Assembly: GCF_000091045.1 (NCBI RefSeq)
Contig: NC_006691.1
Location: forward strand, 242,621 to 306,620
Origin: Cryptococcus deneoformans JEC21
Taxonomy: Eukaryota > Basidiomycota > Tremellomycetes > Tremellales > Cryptococcaceae
Direction: 5' to 3'
DNA: 64,000 nucleotides
The notes under the pieces: generated by a model
Told to the model about the DNA's origin: nothing
Databases searched by the model: none
The model's input: only the letters and a program-made list of their open reading frames with translations
Shown: positions 13,301 to 26,184 of the stretch, one piece after another
How positions within the stretch are numbered: position 1 is the first letter of the stretch
Layout of the letters: the number at the start of each line of letters is the position of its first letter
Translations under genes and position numbers: made by a program

Positions 13301-16300
13301 GATGGGAATGACTTTGAGGAGGGCCCGGTTAAAGGTGCCATAAATTTGCTTGAGTGAAATTTCGCCGGGATAATCGACCATGACAACAGGTGCGTGACGC
13401 ATGAATCGGTGACTGAGGGGCACTCGACCAGGGTCGGTAGGGGGGTTACAGGCACCGACGAATTGAATTCGTTCCATCTTAACCCAGGATAGATCGGAAG
13501 TCCTCCAGAAGCCATTACACTCCATCAACTGACGAAGGAAAGAGATAACTCTCTGAGTACCATACTTGTCAATGGCTGGCAAGTTGATCTCATCACAGAA
13601 GACAACAAGCCAGCGACCAATTTGAGTAGGCGCAAGGACAACACCGTTGGGTGTCTTCCGGTACTCGCAATACTGCTCGAAAGTCTTGAGGATAAGCTCA
13701 GGAGTAGTGGCACTAGAGAAGTTCAAGCCGACAACTTCAAGGTCTGGAAGCTTTCGCAGAGCACTGAATAAAGTCATGGTTTTACCGGAACCAGGAGGAC
13801 CACAAAGAATGAGGGGTTTGTGTTCGGCCAACCAGCTGTACAAGACCTCCTCATGGCGCACAGTGTCGATAGTAGGGATGACGACATCTGCTGAGGTGAT
13901 AGCATGCGTCTCCACCTCAATAGTGGGTACACGAGACTGCCAAGCAACCCAGGCAGCAGACGAAACATCGACATCGTAGTCGATCAGAGAAGCGCCAGGA
14001 CCAAGGGGAGGTGTTTCTATGCCTGATTCCTGCACCAAATACTTGCCCATTTCGGCCCTTATTTCGAGTTTAGCATCGCCAACGAACGCCCAAATAATGT
14101 TAAGCAAAAGACGACGCAAAACGTAGACTTCAACTTTTTCAGTAGAAAGCGGAAAGTCTGAGTGGCGAGTGTTATACTCCAGAACGTGACGAATGGTAGC
14201 TTTGAGCAAGGAGAAGAGGGTGTTCAGGGCTCGAGCCGAAGTGAACTCCATAATGTGCTCTGATTTCGCCGCGTATTCTAATGCCTTGTTCACGAGACCT
14301 TCTTGTTGGAAGTGAGGTTTGAGCATGCCCACTATTTGTCGTTGAACATCAAGATGTCGACTTGCGACTGTATCTGAATCAACACCCGTCGCGTAATCCA
14401 ATGTCTCGTCTTCATCTGTTCCGATAGGAAGCACAGCAATCATATCGAGATGATGACTGTAAATCATGGAGGTGTCTATGACATCGTCGCTGAACCAGAT
14501 CATGCCACATCGACTGACAGTTGCGAGTGTGGCGTAACGGAGATGCTCTACCTCAAACATGATGCGGACATTAGGGGGGAGGTTGAGCCTTTCACCGTTA
14601 GGGAGAGTCAAGAGCTTATTGTCATCGAGAACACTAGAGATCAATCAGCGCCCGTGAACACTTGACTCGATGATAAAAGGATACCTATTAAGGTTTTCAA
14701 CCCATTCAGGGTCGACATCGCCGTCAAATATAATCCAATGTCTCTTCGCTGTCTCTCCTCGAACGTTATCCACAATCTTCCTTAGGATATGAGTGAAAAG
14801 ACCATCGTTCCACTCCCTTGTCGTCGAATCGAGAGTGCCATACAAGGCCTCTTTGTCAATAGCTTTAGGGTCTATCACATAAGAAGTCCCTTCGATACCA
14901 TCCAATCGCTCAAGAGCGGCAAGAAGCACTTGCCAGGCCTGCGTTTTACCGGAGCCTGAGAGTCCAACCATCATAAGACCATGGGAGATATTCTGGATTT
15001 GGTACAGTTGAATAACCTTTTCGAGCCATGATTCCTTTGCAATAAGGTGCCGTTCTTTGCACACCTCGTCGAGTTTGACCTTGAGTGCATCGAGATTGAC
15101 AGGGACATACTCTACGCCTGGGAAGACATCCTCAAGCAGACTTAGAGAATAGAGGCAGTGATCAGCGCCGCATGTCAAAGGCAAAAAGATTGAACTTACG
15201 CTTTGAGCAAAGGTACATCATCTGCAACAAGCTTCGGCACGATCGTTTCCGTCACACTTTGAATCATGATTTGTTGCTCAACGAAACCGTCAGTTCCCGA
15301 ATCTGTCCCGTCACCCTGCCCAAGCGCAAGATGCCTATCCCGTTTTAAAATACCTGCACTGGCCAGAACTGATTTGAGAGCACGCAAACCAAAGTCATAA
15401 TGCGGTTGGTCAGAAAGCTGTTCCGCGCAGAGGTTGAAAAAGGGCACCACTTTGGAGGCCAGAACTTCCGCAGTTCGGAAACCCTTTGAAAATAAGAGAA
15501 CTTGTGCAATCAACTCCTGGTCAGGTCGGGTCATAGCCATACTTCGGAAAAGTTTCTTGAGGTTATCAGGAAGATTTGATCGACCGGCATAGCCGGGATT
15601 CATCGTGATGAAAATGCCGGTTCGAGAATTGATCTTGAGTTTTTTCCCCACTAACTCGATCTCTGCATCGGGGTTTGATGCAGCCTGAGCAAGGCCTTGT
15701 TGAATGCTCTGGACCTGCTGGGATACTGCTGACAAAATCCTCTCTTCAAGTCGGTTGAACTCATCGAAACATCCCCATGCACCCACTTGACAAAGACCAA
15801 TAAAAATACGACCCATGGCTTGGAAATCGAACGTTTCGTCACAACAAAACACTAACACAAAGCGACCCAGCTGAACACCAAGCGATTTGACGGACTCAGT
15901 TTTTCCAGTCCCAGCTGGACCGAAGGGCGATCCACCAAGTTGCTTATCAAGGGCTTGGGTCAAAGTAAGGTAACATCGGTCGGTAAGAGGAGTTTGAACA
16001 AGTCGGTCTGGGATTCCCAAGTATTCATAACCGTAAGGGAAAACAGCATCAGCCATACGGATTTCGAGTTTGAGCAGAGGGTCAGAGACATTCTCGTTCA
16101 GATAGAAGCGCATGTGGTAAAGCCAATCAAAGGAAGTCGTGCTCTTTGTACCGGAAGTGATAAGAGATCGGATGACGTCTCGTTGATGGACCAACTCGGT
16201 TATAAGATGTTCACACTTCCTCCTTTGCAAAACAGCAATATCTTGCAAAACAGTATCCGCCAGCAAATCAAGTGTTTGGGACACAAGAGCAAGCACGCTA

Positions 16301-19300
16301 GTGAGGCCAGCCGTGGCAATCGAAGACTCAATAAGATTAGTCCAAGCGACTTGAACCGCTAATACAACCAATTGTGCAGGATATGAGTCGGTCCAAGCAA
16401 GCAAATCGTCCAATGAGAGACTTGTATCAACCTTGAAGAAGCCGTTCAGCTCAGTTACGGCTTGAGAGAGGAGATATGCGAGAGAAAGACGCATCTCGGA
16501 TTCGACTTTGGCGAGCCAGTCGTTGATCTTGGGGAAATCCTTTAAGACGACTGGAGTGCGGAAGTACACTTCTTCACCTTCTCGAGACGAGAATCCAAGC
16601 AACTGAGTCTCTTCTTCGTCCATTCGCAAGGTCGATATACCAGCAAACATCTTCTTGAGGTGTTTCATGATTCGACGGGTGTCTTTGCTATTACCGATAA
16701 TCTCGAGCAGATCCTCATCGCCAACGAAGTAAAATCGAGGAAATGATGAACGTTCTTTCTCCAAGTATTCCCCCAATGCCTTCTGGATCTTTGTGAGAAG
16801 ATCCGCCAACCGCTCGAGGTTCTTCTGGATACCCTGAATGTTCAGGACGTCAAGAACAAAGGGAGATTTGTTGACTCGCTTCATAACAGTCAAGAACTCA
16901 GAGTTGATGTTCTGGAAACGAGCACTTTCCACAGGCAGAAGGTGTTTGATGTCGGCACTGCCGGAAAAGATCCCTTCAAGATAGACCCATTGACGCTGGA
17001 CATCAATCCATACATCAAATAAGACATGGATGCGGTTGAGTTTGTCCTCCCAAGAGGCAGCATCTTCTTCAAATATTCTGTAGTACGGAGACATACGCAT
17101 GGCTGTCAGAGAGTTGAGATGCTCGCCGCATTTGTTGAAAAGATCATCCCAGCCGCTGTGTCACACATTAATTATCCGCAGGAAAGTCTAGGAAAACCTC
17201 ATCAGAACTTACCGGATTAGTCGGCATTTGTTTTGATAGTTGATCAGATCCAGAGAGTAGGAAGTCCAAGTCTCTTTGACCTGCTTGATGAATTCCTCCA
17301 GCGCCATCTCACCCTGAGCCTGAACAACAACTTCTTTAATGAGGGCCTCATTACGCCTCAAATCGAGATCGTAAACTTGGCCAAGGGTCATTCTGTAAAT
17401 TCGGTTAGCTTTGGGGTCTCCGAAGAGATGAAACACTCACGAAGGCGCCTGATGTGTTGGCATCCTCAAAGCCTTGTACAGCTTGGACCAATGTCTCTCC
17501 CTCAAAGCCTCAGACTTCAATTCCCCAATGAGGGCGTTCGATTTGAGGAGCGTCTTAATGGTATCTTGGACATACTCAAATGCAGCATATTGGCGCATGC
17601 GGCTTGGCATATCTCGAGTAGAAGAAAGAATAGCGTCAAGCTCTTGGCGAAGTTTCCGGGGCTGTAATCATAAATCATTTAGTTAGAAACATTACTCTCG
17701 TCAACGAGACGCACCTGGACAGCAGTCCACAACGTTTCGCGCAATTGTGCCAGCCTTCCCCATATGCCCGACAGCGCGGTCCACACTGCTTTTAGGTCTC
17801 TCAGTTCTTCATTAACAGGTTGCAGGCGGTCATCTTTGGCGTGTTCCAGGTCAAGTGCCTCCTTCGCTCGACAGACAAGATTGTACTCCTCTAGAAGGCG
17901 GGCCAGACGACCTTCGAACACATTGAGTGTGTTGATAGCAGTCTCCGCTTTGATACTGCCTTGGAGAGGCTTGTTTTCCTCCCACTCTGCGATAAAGTCC
18001 CGAATCCGCTGGTCAATGACCTTGTCTTCGGCAACAATCTTTAATTGTAGACCGGCAACCTGCTCCTTGATTGAGTCGTCTTTCCTTTTGAGGATCTCTG
18101 AAAAAGCACCCCATTCGCCCTGAATCTGGTCGATATACAGCCAATCGGTAGGGAACGAGTATCTCTGCCTCTCAAGAGTCTTCTGTCCTCGATCGAACTC
18201 TTCAATTTCGGGACCCCACTTTTGTACCTTCCTCTTAAGGTCCTGTACAAAAGTGATGAACGACACGGCCCGAGCTGTAGAGCTTCCCTCGATGGCAAGC
18301 CCTTCAAGGTCGGTACGGGCCTTGAGGATGGCATTGTACGTGTCCTTCATGCATACGCCAAGCTTGGCACCGTACCTTGCAAGCAACTCACGTTGCCACG
18401 AATCGTACTTGGCGTTGACCTTGCTCTGCGCGTTCGCATAATCGATCACGCATGCACCAAAGTCCTTCTTAGTGTCGGCAGTATCAAAAGTCGAGCGAGT
18501 CTGGCGAATGTCGGAAAGGAGCTGTCCCCAGTCGGCAAGAGAGTCACCGAGGCGACTGTAAACGTATTCGGCTTCGAGATCCCAAAGTGACTGGAACTGG
18601 AGCCACTTGTTGACATAGGAGCTGACAGTCTGCACTTTGTCTTCAATGAGAGCCAGGGGCTTTTCGAGAGTGCCATCAGCAAACGAGGTAAGCTGTCACA
18701 TGAATCATCAGCCGTGTTCCTTGCTTGTGGAAACGAACGCACCAAGCCAACATATGTGGTCTCTTCCAAGCTTGCCTCCTCCACCTGGAGACTGATTTCA
18801 TATCTTGAGCTCCTAATCCTACCGAGATTACATATCACGCCTGTACCAGATATCAGCTTTCTTCTACTTCGACATACAAGATTGAAAATTTTACCCAGAG
18901 CATCCTGGAATTGACCCAACCATTCCTGTCTGGCCAGCTCGATAGGAGGGTCAAGGTAGATGACTTGATTTCTGATCCTGATCTCGTGGACCAAAGGTTC
19001 GATCTTCATGTCACCCTTTGGCCCATTACCTCCAGGAACGGTGGCATCCCAGCCAGCGGCTTCCTCATCCTTACCAAACTCAGCACACCAGATTTCGATG
19101 GCGTTGACCAGCCTCTCGCACAAAACCTTGTCAATTTTCTCGTTCAGAGTTGCCACCCAGGCATCAAGGTTGCTATAATTTTCCAAGTTGAGATGATCAA
19201 TGGTCTTCTGTATTTGGCCGAGCAATGATGAAAATGTGTCGGGAGTGTACTCGCAGACAGCAAGCTCTTCGACGATCCTGTTGATATCCGTGTAGATCTC

Positions 19301-22269
19301 GATAAGGGCATTGGCTTTGTCTTGCAAAAGGGACACGACGCTCGCAAATTCACGGACGAAGAGAAAATGACGAGACTCGCGGCTGTCGTTGGCAGAGCCT
19401 GGAAGGAAGCGATGACCTTCATAGGCATTGACAAGATGGTCCCACTGCATCTTGATACCTACCATATAACGTCAGCTCGTTGCTTGCACACATCGGGGTA
19501 GTAAAGAACTTACCCCTCTCAATCATCTGCAGAGCATGCGATCTGTAACTCGCTAACAAGATAGCTACGTCAGGATTACTCTCGATCAACTCTAAAGTCT
19601 GCGTATAAGTCTTCACGCTTTCCATCAGACTGACGGCATGGGGATAAACCCGCTTTGCATCCTTTGCCTTGTGACTGATAGTCAATGGAACAGGGAAGCC
19701 AAGCCAAATCAGGGATCGAACTTCTTTGAAAAGGGCAATGACTTGAGGGTCGAATTGCACGACCAGCTGGAGTTGTCCTTGGGCATTTGTTGCAGTAGCA
19801 CGGGTGCGGATCACGTCAAAGAGACGACCGGTGATAGTAAGGTTGCCTCGCTTGGTGATATCGCTGATCCAAGCATCATAAAGCGGCCTAGTATCGAGCT
19901 TGGTTCGGAAGGACGCGCTTTCCATTTGAAGTTTGTGGCCCTCTGCGTACGATTCCCACCCTTTGCCCAACACGTCCTCTACACGTTTCATGTAAGTCAA
20001 AAGCTGACGTTCAATCTGGCGCGCCCATATGATGGCAGAGGACACGGACGGGAAATCTCGCATCTGAGACATGTGGTAAGCTTGTGAGTTTCGATAATTC
20101 TCAGTGAACTTTTGGCGGAGACGATGGATATCCTCCTTGACAGATTCAATGAGACGTGTCTGATACTCTTGAATGGCGCCACGAATCTTGGGTCGTACAA
20201 AAAGAGTGTTGAATTTGGAGAAAACTCTAAACATTTCTTGGGCATTTCTTGCTGTTGCAAGCTTGTCCCTCAGCCTCGATATGATCTGATTCTCGATTCT
20301 TGCTACTCGATCATTGTATGCCGTTTCAGCAGTATACCAGATCTCTGAACCCTCTAGACACTCTTAATCAGCGGCCATCTCTTGACACGGCTGGACGAGA
20401 ACCAAACGTACCAGGCGAGACATCCAGCACATTCACATTTTTCACATTCTCGTAACTCAACCTTACTTCTTCCTCCATATCGATGTCAAACGGAACATCG
20501 TTACCCAGACCGCTGAACGATCTAGTAGAGCTGGTCATAACTCGGAGTTGCTCATGTGAGCGACGGAAGGCTCGGAGGTAGGTGATGCGTTCTTGGAGTT
20601 TGGCATGAATGGGGTTAATCTTGATGGAGATGAACTTTTCGGCCCTCTTCCTGGATACTACAGCACTTTGTCAATTTCGATATCCGTCAATGTGAGAAGG
20701 ACCGTCATATGTACCTTCACGAGCAACGTTGGTGAAATCTTTCATATTCTCGTCCCAAGTAGCAAACACTTCTGCAGCTGTTGCCATCACTTCCTCAAAC
20801 TTGGTGTAGTCCATGTACATCAGTCGTTGCGAACTGAGGACTTTGAGAAGTTGGTCATTGAAGTCTGAAGAGATGGCTTCGACCAGAGGGAGAGTGCGTC
20901 GGATGGGATAAGGCCTTTTAATGAGAGGTAAGTTTGGAAGACTCTCAACAAAGTCGGAAATAACTTACGAAAGCTTGAGCTTCTTGTTGATATGGGCAAA
21001 GATGAGGTAGATGGCGTCTTGAATCTTTTCAAGATCTGTTGCAGCCAAAAGCTCATCGAGCGGGAAATCTTTCATCAAGATGTTATGTTTGTGGACTGGG
21101 CATTTTCATCAGCAAGAACTCCCCATACCGACGGAGAATGAGAAATGACCTACCAAGGTCCGCAGCTTCCTTCAATCCGGTATCAGCAATGAAACTGACC
21201 GTCGCATGGAACCTTTTCGCATGCTTCAACACGTCCAACACAAGAGTCACTTCCTCTCCTCCCAGCTGTTGTTCGATTCCCTCGAGCGCATGCTCCATAC
21301 TGGTCCAAAAATTGATCTCTTGGGACGCAGTCCCACTCGCGACGTCACGGTTGAGCTTGGTGACGGCTTGAATCTCCTTGATCCAAGAGTTGACGTCGGC
21401 TTGGAGTTTGTTGAGGAATAAAGGGTCTGAGAGCAGAGATTGAGGTTCAACAGCGTCGGGCGAGACACGTTGATTCGTGGCGTGGCACTACATGTATAGT
21501 CAGAAGGCTGCTTCAGTCATCAAAGAGAAGACAAGTTTACTCACGTGCGCGACAGCTTTACGAATAGCAGGATGCACGGACAAATGCACCTCTGGTATCT
21601 CCACATTCTGTTTCAGATGCAATAATGACAATTCCAGCTCTGCAAACTTCTTCTTTGTAACTGGAATACCCATTTGCGCCTCGTTGCCCTTCTTTCCCAA
21701 CCCATCATGTGCTCCTCCATGCCCGGGAATGAGGCTCTGCTTCGAGCTCACGTACGAGTCGAACCACGGAGCCACACCCCAATGCACTAAACTGTGCAAA
21801 CCATCATAAGGTGTGCTCTGAGCGCTGGCGTTGACGGTTGGAGTGGCAACGACCGTCGTCGTGCCCGAGGGGGTACCATCATCTTCAACCAAAGAGGGGG
21901 CAGTAAATGCAGAGGATAGTTGGAGGAAATGGAGTTGCGTCCCCAGAGGATTAAGAGAGTCGATCGTCGGGGAGGTCTTGATCAGTGCGAGGGTTGACAA
22001 GGTGTTGGGTGAGTGGGGAGGAGTGGGAGGGAGGTGAAGGCGATATGTGATCCGTGCGATGGGTGTGCCTGTTTTCCAAATACCCCATGTCAATCTAATG
22101 TCAATACTTGTGGAGAAGATGGCTCACCGTCTTCATCGACGTCGAGGTATCTCTCTCGGGTGATATATACGACCTGACAGCTGGCATCAGTAGCAAATCT
22201 TACCGTTTTTTCGTCAAAGTTGGGATCTTCAAATAGGCTATCTCCCAATTCCTGTGGCGTCGCAGACAT
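7351..22269 (-). CDS. DYN1: Cytoplasmic dynein heavy chain
   Basis: This is the minus-end-directed microtubule motor used for nuclear migration, spindle positioning and retrograde transport. The start is ATG at 22267-22269 and the stop is at 7351-7353. About 20 exons give roughly 4,700 residues, a normal length. The N-terminal tail is encoded from 22.3 to about 17.7 kb. Then come six AAA modules: AAA1 Walker A is [10 protein letters not shown] with Walker [16 protein letters not shown]2 has [12 protein letters not shown]3 has [10 protein letters not shown] with [13 protein letters not shown]4 has GVSGGGK joined by splicing to TTLSRF. A long antiparallel coiled coil (about 11.9-11.0 kb) forms the microtubule-binding stalk, followed by AAA5, AAA6 and the C-terminal domain. 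The intron after GVSGGGK cuts the AAA4 P-loop exactly after its Lys. A possible 48-base intron (22286-22333) lies just upstream of the ATG in the leader. Retention of the dynein C-terminal domain argues against truncation. Confidence 0.96.
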
Positions 22270-22999
22270 CACTACGCGAGTGGTTCTAGTTAACGGCTAC
22301 ATTGCTACGCATGTTCTTGGATATAAGACGTACCAAGTGACAAGAGGCTTTGGAGGTAAGTCCTAAAGACGCCAACATCAAAGACCAATCCGCCTGACGT
22401 GGAAGGGGGTATAAGGGCCCCATCCTCGAGTTGGGACGAGGCCATTGTCTTGGTGTGATTTGGTAGCGGGTTGCAGGCCAGTGGGTATATAGGTGCGATT
22501 GGGCCTTGGGTAGGTTTGCTCTGTGGTTATGGCTCGGATTTGCAATAAATGCAGTAAAAAGTAAAAGCAAAAAGACGGCGACGACAGCAAACACCCAACA
22601 GGACTTCAGTTCGCGTTCGCGACGCGTTAGCTGAGGTGGAGGAGAAGCGGAATCAATTTTTGCGTGCATTGAATTATAGACTTGCATCGTGACAAAAGCA
22701 GAGCCGAAGTTTGAGAGTGCCGTGCATATGGAGCACACACTAGACACATCCATTTAACACCTGAAAATAAAGAGGGTATATAAACTAATCTAGATACGTT
22801 TCGTCTGGAAGGAAGGAAGATACGTAGGTATACCGGCACGGTAAGGCCATTTCAGAGATATAAGCGCTAAACAGAAAATGCCAATGTCCGGGAGCGTGTA
22901 TAATTTATTGAAATCCTCTGTCAACAGAGGTAAAAGTAAGGATAACAAAAAGTTGAAAGATTACGATACAAATGGAATTATAATCTCTTCTAGAGAGAC
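22270..22999. other. DYN1 promoter/leader and 3' region of the GPI-protein gene
   Basis: This 730-base region lies between two minus-strand genes. A good donor (GTACGT, intron starting at 22333) and an acceptor (AG at 22286-22287) suggest a 5' leader intron for DYN1. A 155-codon minus-strand ORF with one hydrophobic segment (22286-22753) overlaps this leader. If the intron is removed, its frame stops before the DYN1 ATG, so I do not call it a gene. Confidence 0.45.
22286..22333 (-). other. Possible 5' leader intron of DYN1
   Basis: On the minus strand the segment begins GTACGTCTTA and ends GTTAACTAG, 17 bases upstream of the DYN1 start codon. Length (48 bases) and both ends fit other introns in this window. 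Removing it does not extend the dynein reading frame, so it would be an untranslated-leader intron. Confidence 0.4.
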
Positions 23000-24159
23000 T
23001 TAGATAAGAAGACCCATGACACCCGCCACAACCGTCGCGCCAACGATCGCAGTCAAGCCGCTAAGACCGCCCTGACCAACAAACAAGCTTTCGGCGCCGG
23101 AAGAAGAGCCGTTGGAGGAGCTCAAGGTCGAGCCAACTTCAGAAGTGATGGCGTTGACGTACGCGGTGCCGCAAGTAGAGTTGATAGCAGACCAGAGGGC
23201 AGACTGGCCACCAAGGATAGGAGACTGCCTGAGACCAAGGGCATAGGGCATTTGAGTTTCCCATTTGATGTAAGCGACCATGACTTCGCGAGTGCAGGGG
23301 GTACAGAGGGCGCTAGAATCCATCGAGGACTGAAGGAAGAGGAAAGGAAGGTTGGTGTTCTTGTAGGTGGTAACATTGGGGGTGATGATGGTAGCCATGT
23401 TGACGGACTGAGCGGCACGTCGAGAGAGGACAGTGTCAAGGAATCGCTTCTTCAAAGAAGAGGCGGCGGAGGAGACCTCGATGTAGAGGTTGGAAACAGC
23501 AACCTCGACGGGAGAAAGGGCGCTGTCGGCCGCGGCAAAGCTGGCGAACAAGGCGGTGGCGTTGGTAGAAGCAGAGGCGTCGTCGGCGGCGGTGGAATTG
23601 GAAGCGGTGGAGTTGGAGGTGGAGATGGACTCGGACTGGACAATCTCGTTGACACAGTATTCCTGGTTGGAAGAGTCAACCGCGCAAACGGCGGCCTTCA
23701 AAGGGTTCACCACATAGAGAATGTCGTAAAGCTCCCTGACTTCCGAGTTGTACCCGGTGGACGAAGTCAACTCGGCGTAACATTCCGAGTAGAACTTGCC
23801 AAGCCATTTCCGGATAGTCGAGTCGTCACATCCGCCTGTGCCCTTGCAGATAGACGCCAACGTGTAGTTGATCGTGTCCTCTGTAAGATTAGCGGAGGCG
23901 ACCGCGGTGGGCGAGAAGGAGGCAGTAGCGTTGATGAGGGGAGTGACGCATGATGAAAGGGTGGAGTCAGAGTTGAGCTCGGACAGGAAGGAAGAGCAGG
24001 AGGAGGTGATGTTGGCCGGGATGAGGATGCTTTCTGTGGAGTTTGCGGTGCTGTTAGACTGGGGCCGGGTTAGCGCCGACACTAAGGTGCAGTCTACAGT
24101 GCACGTACCTGTGCGGAGACGGCGCCGGCGAGGGCGAGGGCGAAAAGGGCGTACTTCAT
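23000..24159 (-). CDS. Secreted, GPI-anchored cell-surface protein (DUF7729-like)
   Basis: Two exons (24109-24159 and 23000-24058) encode about 370 residues. The first exon is exactly the signal peptide, MKYALFALALAGAVSAQ. The mature chain is rich in Ser, Thr and N-glycosylation sequons (NST, NIT, NAT, NLT, NYT). It contains spaced cysteines in the pattern CSSFL...SSC...CKGTGGCDD...ECYAEL...VCAV...YCV, and later CTPC and a lone Cys. The C-terminus has a Ser/Gly linker and then a hydrophobic end (LTAIVGATVVAGVMGLLI), the standard layout for replacing the tail with a GPI anchor at the membrane or wall. The N-terminal Cys pattern reminds me of the fungal DUF7729 family, from memory only. It has no recognised enzyme motif. 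It shares a 432-base divergent promoter region with the SHB17-like gene. Confidence 0.82.
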
Positions 24160-24591
24160 TGCGGCGTGCGGGTTAATGAGCGTGTGGGTGGCGGTGTGCC
24201 TTGTGAGTGAATCGGCTGGCGGATGGAGAAAGTGCTTGATGGATGGAGAAGGAAGAAAGAAAGACTGAAAAGAGGCGGTCAAAGCGTCTTCCCCGTTGTC
24301 CGTATCCAAACACAAACAACAGGTGCGACGCCCAGGCCTGACATATCGCCCGCCGCCGATTAATTTTCGTCCCCTAAAATACACGTGCATCCCACGTGCA
24401 CTTTCCGACACAACAGGCAAAGCGGACGCGACCGCCAAGTACCCGCCGTTCATTTTCTTTCGGCTCGTTCCCGGTCCTCGCTCGCGCGGATATCTCTTTC
24501 TCTCCCTCTTTTCTTGCTCGTACTTTTCACCGCCAGCTGCAACAGAGACGTCGCTCTTTCAGACTCAAACCAGGGCTTCTAGACTGCCAAG
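24160..24591. promoter_or_regulatory. Divergent promoter with two CACGTG boxes
   Basis: This region lies between the starts of the GPI-protein gene (minus) and the SHB17-like gene (plus). It holds two exact CACGTG palindromes at 24382-24387 and 24393-24398, 11 bases apart, a classical bHLH-type site. A long pyrimidine-rich tract sits just before the SHB17-like start, as is common in this window. Confidence 0.45.
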
Positions 24592-25776
24592 ATGCCTGCA
24601 AAGCGAATGCCCCGAGTCTACCTCGTCCGCCACGGTCAGTGCTTCCGCCGTCTACCTATCAGGCCATGACTGATATCCTCGCAGGCGAGACTGAGTGGTC
24701 CTTGAACGGCAGACACGTGGGTCTCATCTGGTTCACATGCACATATCACATACTTATGTCGCCATAGACCGGTGTCACTGACATTCCCCTCACCGCCAAC
24801 GGTGAGAAAATGGTCCTTGAAATGAGTCCCCGGATGATTGGCCCTGGAAGTGCGTATCTCAGCTCACCTTGCCCACGACAGCGTCTGGCTGTCCTCCCGT
24901 TTGACACTCTATGCTAACATTTCAAATGAAAGAACTCATCAACCCTGCTCATCTCCGGCACATCCTCATCTCCCCACGCCGACGAGCTCAACGAACCGCC
25001 CAACTTGTGAGTTCCTCGTCCTAGGATTCAACGGCGACCTTTTATGGCATGGATCACTACCCGGAAACCCTTGTTTATGACATTAGCTTATCAACCCATC
25101 TCATACTAGCTCTTTGGCGAAAACGCACCCCCCGAGTGCAACATTATCACCGACCCCGAGGTTGCTGAATGGGACTATGGAGCGTACGAGGGAATGCTTT
25201 CCAAGGATATCAAAAAGGAAGCGCCCAACTGGAGCATCTGGGACGACGGGTTAGTCACTCACTCATACCCCTCTTCCCATATATACTCACTCATACCCAC
25301 TTTGAACCCAGCTGCCCGCCCGGTGAGACCCCCGGGGAATCCCCCGCACAAATGTCCGCTCGGGTCGACCGTGTCATCGCCAAAGTCCGAGCTCTCCACG
25401 CAGAGGCCGAAAATGCGGCTGAGAATGCAGACGAGGTCGACTATTCCGACGTCATGATCTTCTCTCATGGCCACTTTTCTAGGTGTTTCATTGCGAGATG
25501 GTGTGACTTGCCCATCAAGGCTGGCTACCATTTTGCTGCCGAAGCTGGAGGTGTGAGTTTCCTTTTTTCTTTTTTTTCCGTGGAGTAGTATGGTAAAAGA
25601 GGATGGAGCGCTAATGTTGGGACGTAGCTTGCTGTTTTGGGTTACCAACACAAGTCCCTCAAGGAGCCTTGTAAGTAATACCGCGTGACCCCGCAGACTG
25701 GAGCGGACGCTCATTGATGTTTACAGCTCTTCTCGGTCTCAACTGGTACACCGAGGATGCTCTTGAGCGCCGTTAA
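24592..25776 (+). CDS. SHB17: Histidine-phosphatase family, SHB17-like sedoheptulose-1,7-bisphosphatase
   Basis: Shb17 hydrolyses sedoheptulose-1,7-bisphosphate in the riboneogenesis route that supplies ribose-5-phosphate. About eight short exons (first three 24592-24634, 24685-24716, 24768 onward) give a protein of about 230 residues. The catalytic RHGETEW motif is assembled across the first splice junction. The sequence then runs through GRHTGVTDIPLTANGE, the active-site region SPRRRAQRTAQ, EWDYGAYEGML, WSIWDDG and the second histidine in FSHGHFSR. The pairing of WDYG-YEGML with a later W-IW-DGCP matches yeast Shb17 better than cofactor-dependent phosphoglycerate mutase. It is somewhat shorter than the yeast protein, and I see no equivalent of the insert before the C-terminus. 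The C-terminus is LNWYTEDALERR. Family membership is firm; the substrate is inferred from resemblance. Confidence 0.85.
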
Positions 25777-26184
25777 AATGACTCTGCTCTCTACTCAACA
25801 GCCAAGTCGATGGCTGGCAGAAAAGAGGTGAAGACCTCACAGAAGGTCCAAAGAGTGAATAGAAATAGCCCGTCATTATCTGTAGACCGCGTCATAATGA
25901 ACTATCGTGTATGCAACACTACAGCTTGGAGCAGACTGCAATGTCGATCACCGCCGTGTACGTAGTATGAGAGCAGATTCCGGTCTTCAGTTGTGATTAC
26001 GTGGTAGCCGCTATCCACGGACCACCGAACGGCTGAACCCGCGTACATCACCTCCCGTGCCTGACTCCACTATCGACGACCAGCCAGCTGGCGGACAATT
26101 AACGAATATCGAACGCATAACACCAGTTTCTATTTGTCTTTCCACTCTTAATGCTTTAACCCAGGAATCAGTGCTCCTCAAACA
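25777..26184. other. Intergenic region before the DNA glycosylase gene
   Basis: This 408-base region holds the 3' region of the SHB17-like gene and the promoter of the glycosylase gene, both on +. I see no RNA gene or repeat. Confidence 0.6.

Noticed and set aside
22286..22753. 155-codon ORF with one hydrophobic segment upstream of dynein
   Set aside because: It overlaps the probable dynein leader and a likely intron, and has no known relatives; kept only as a possible upstream ORF.
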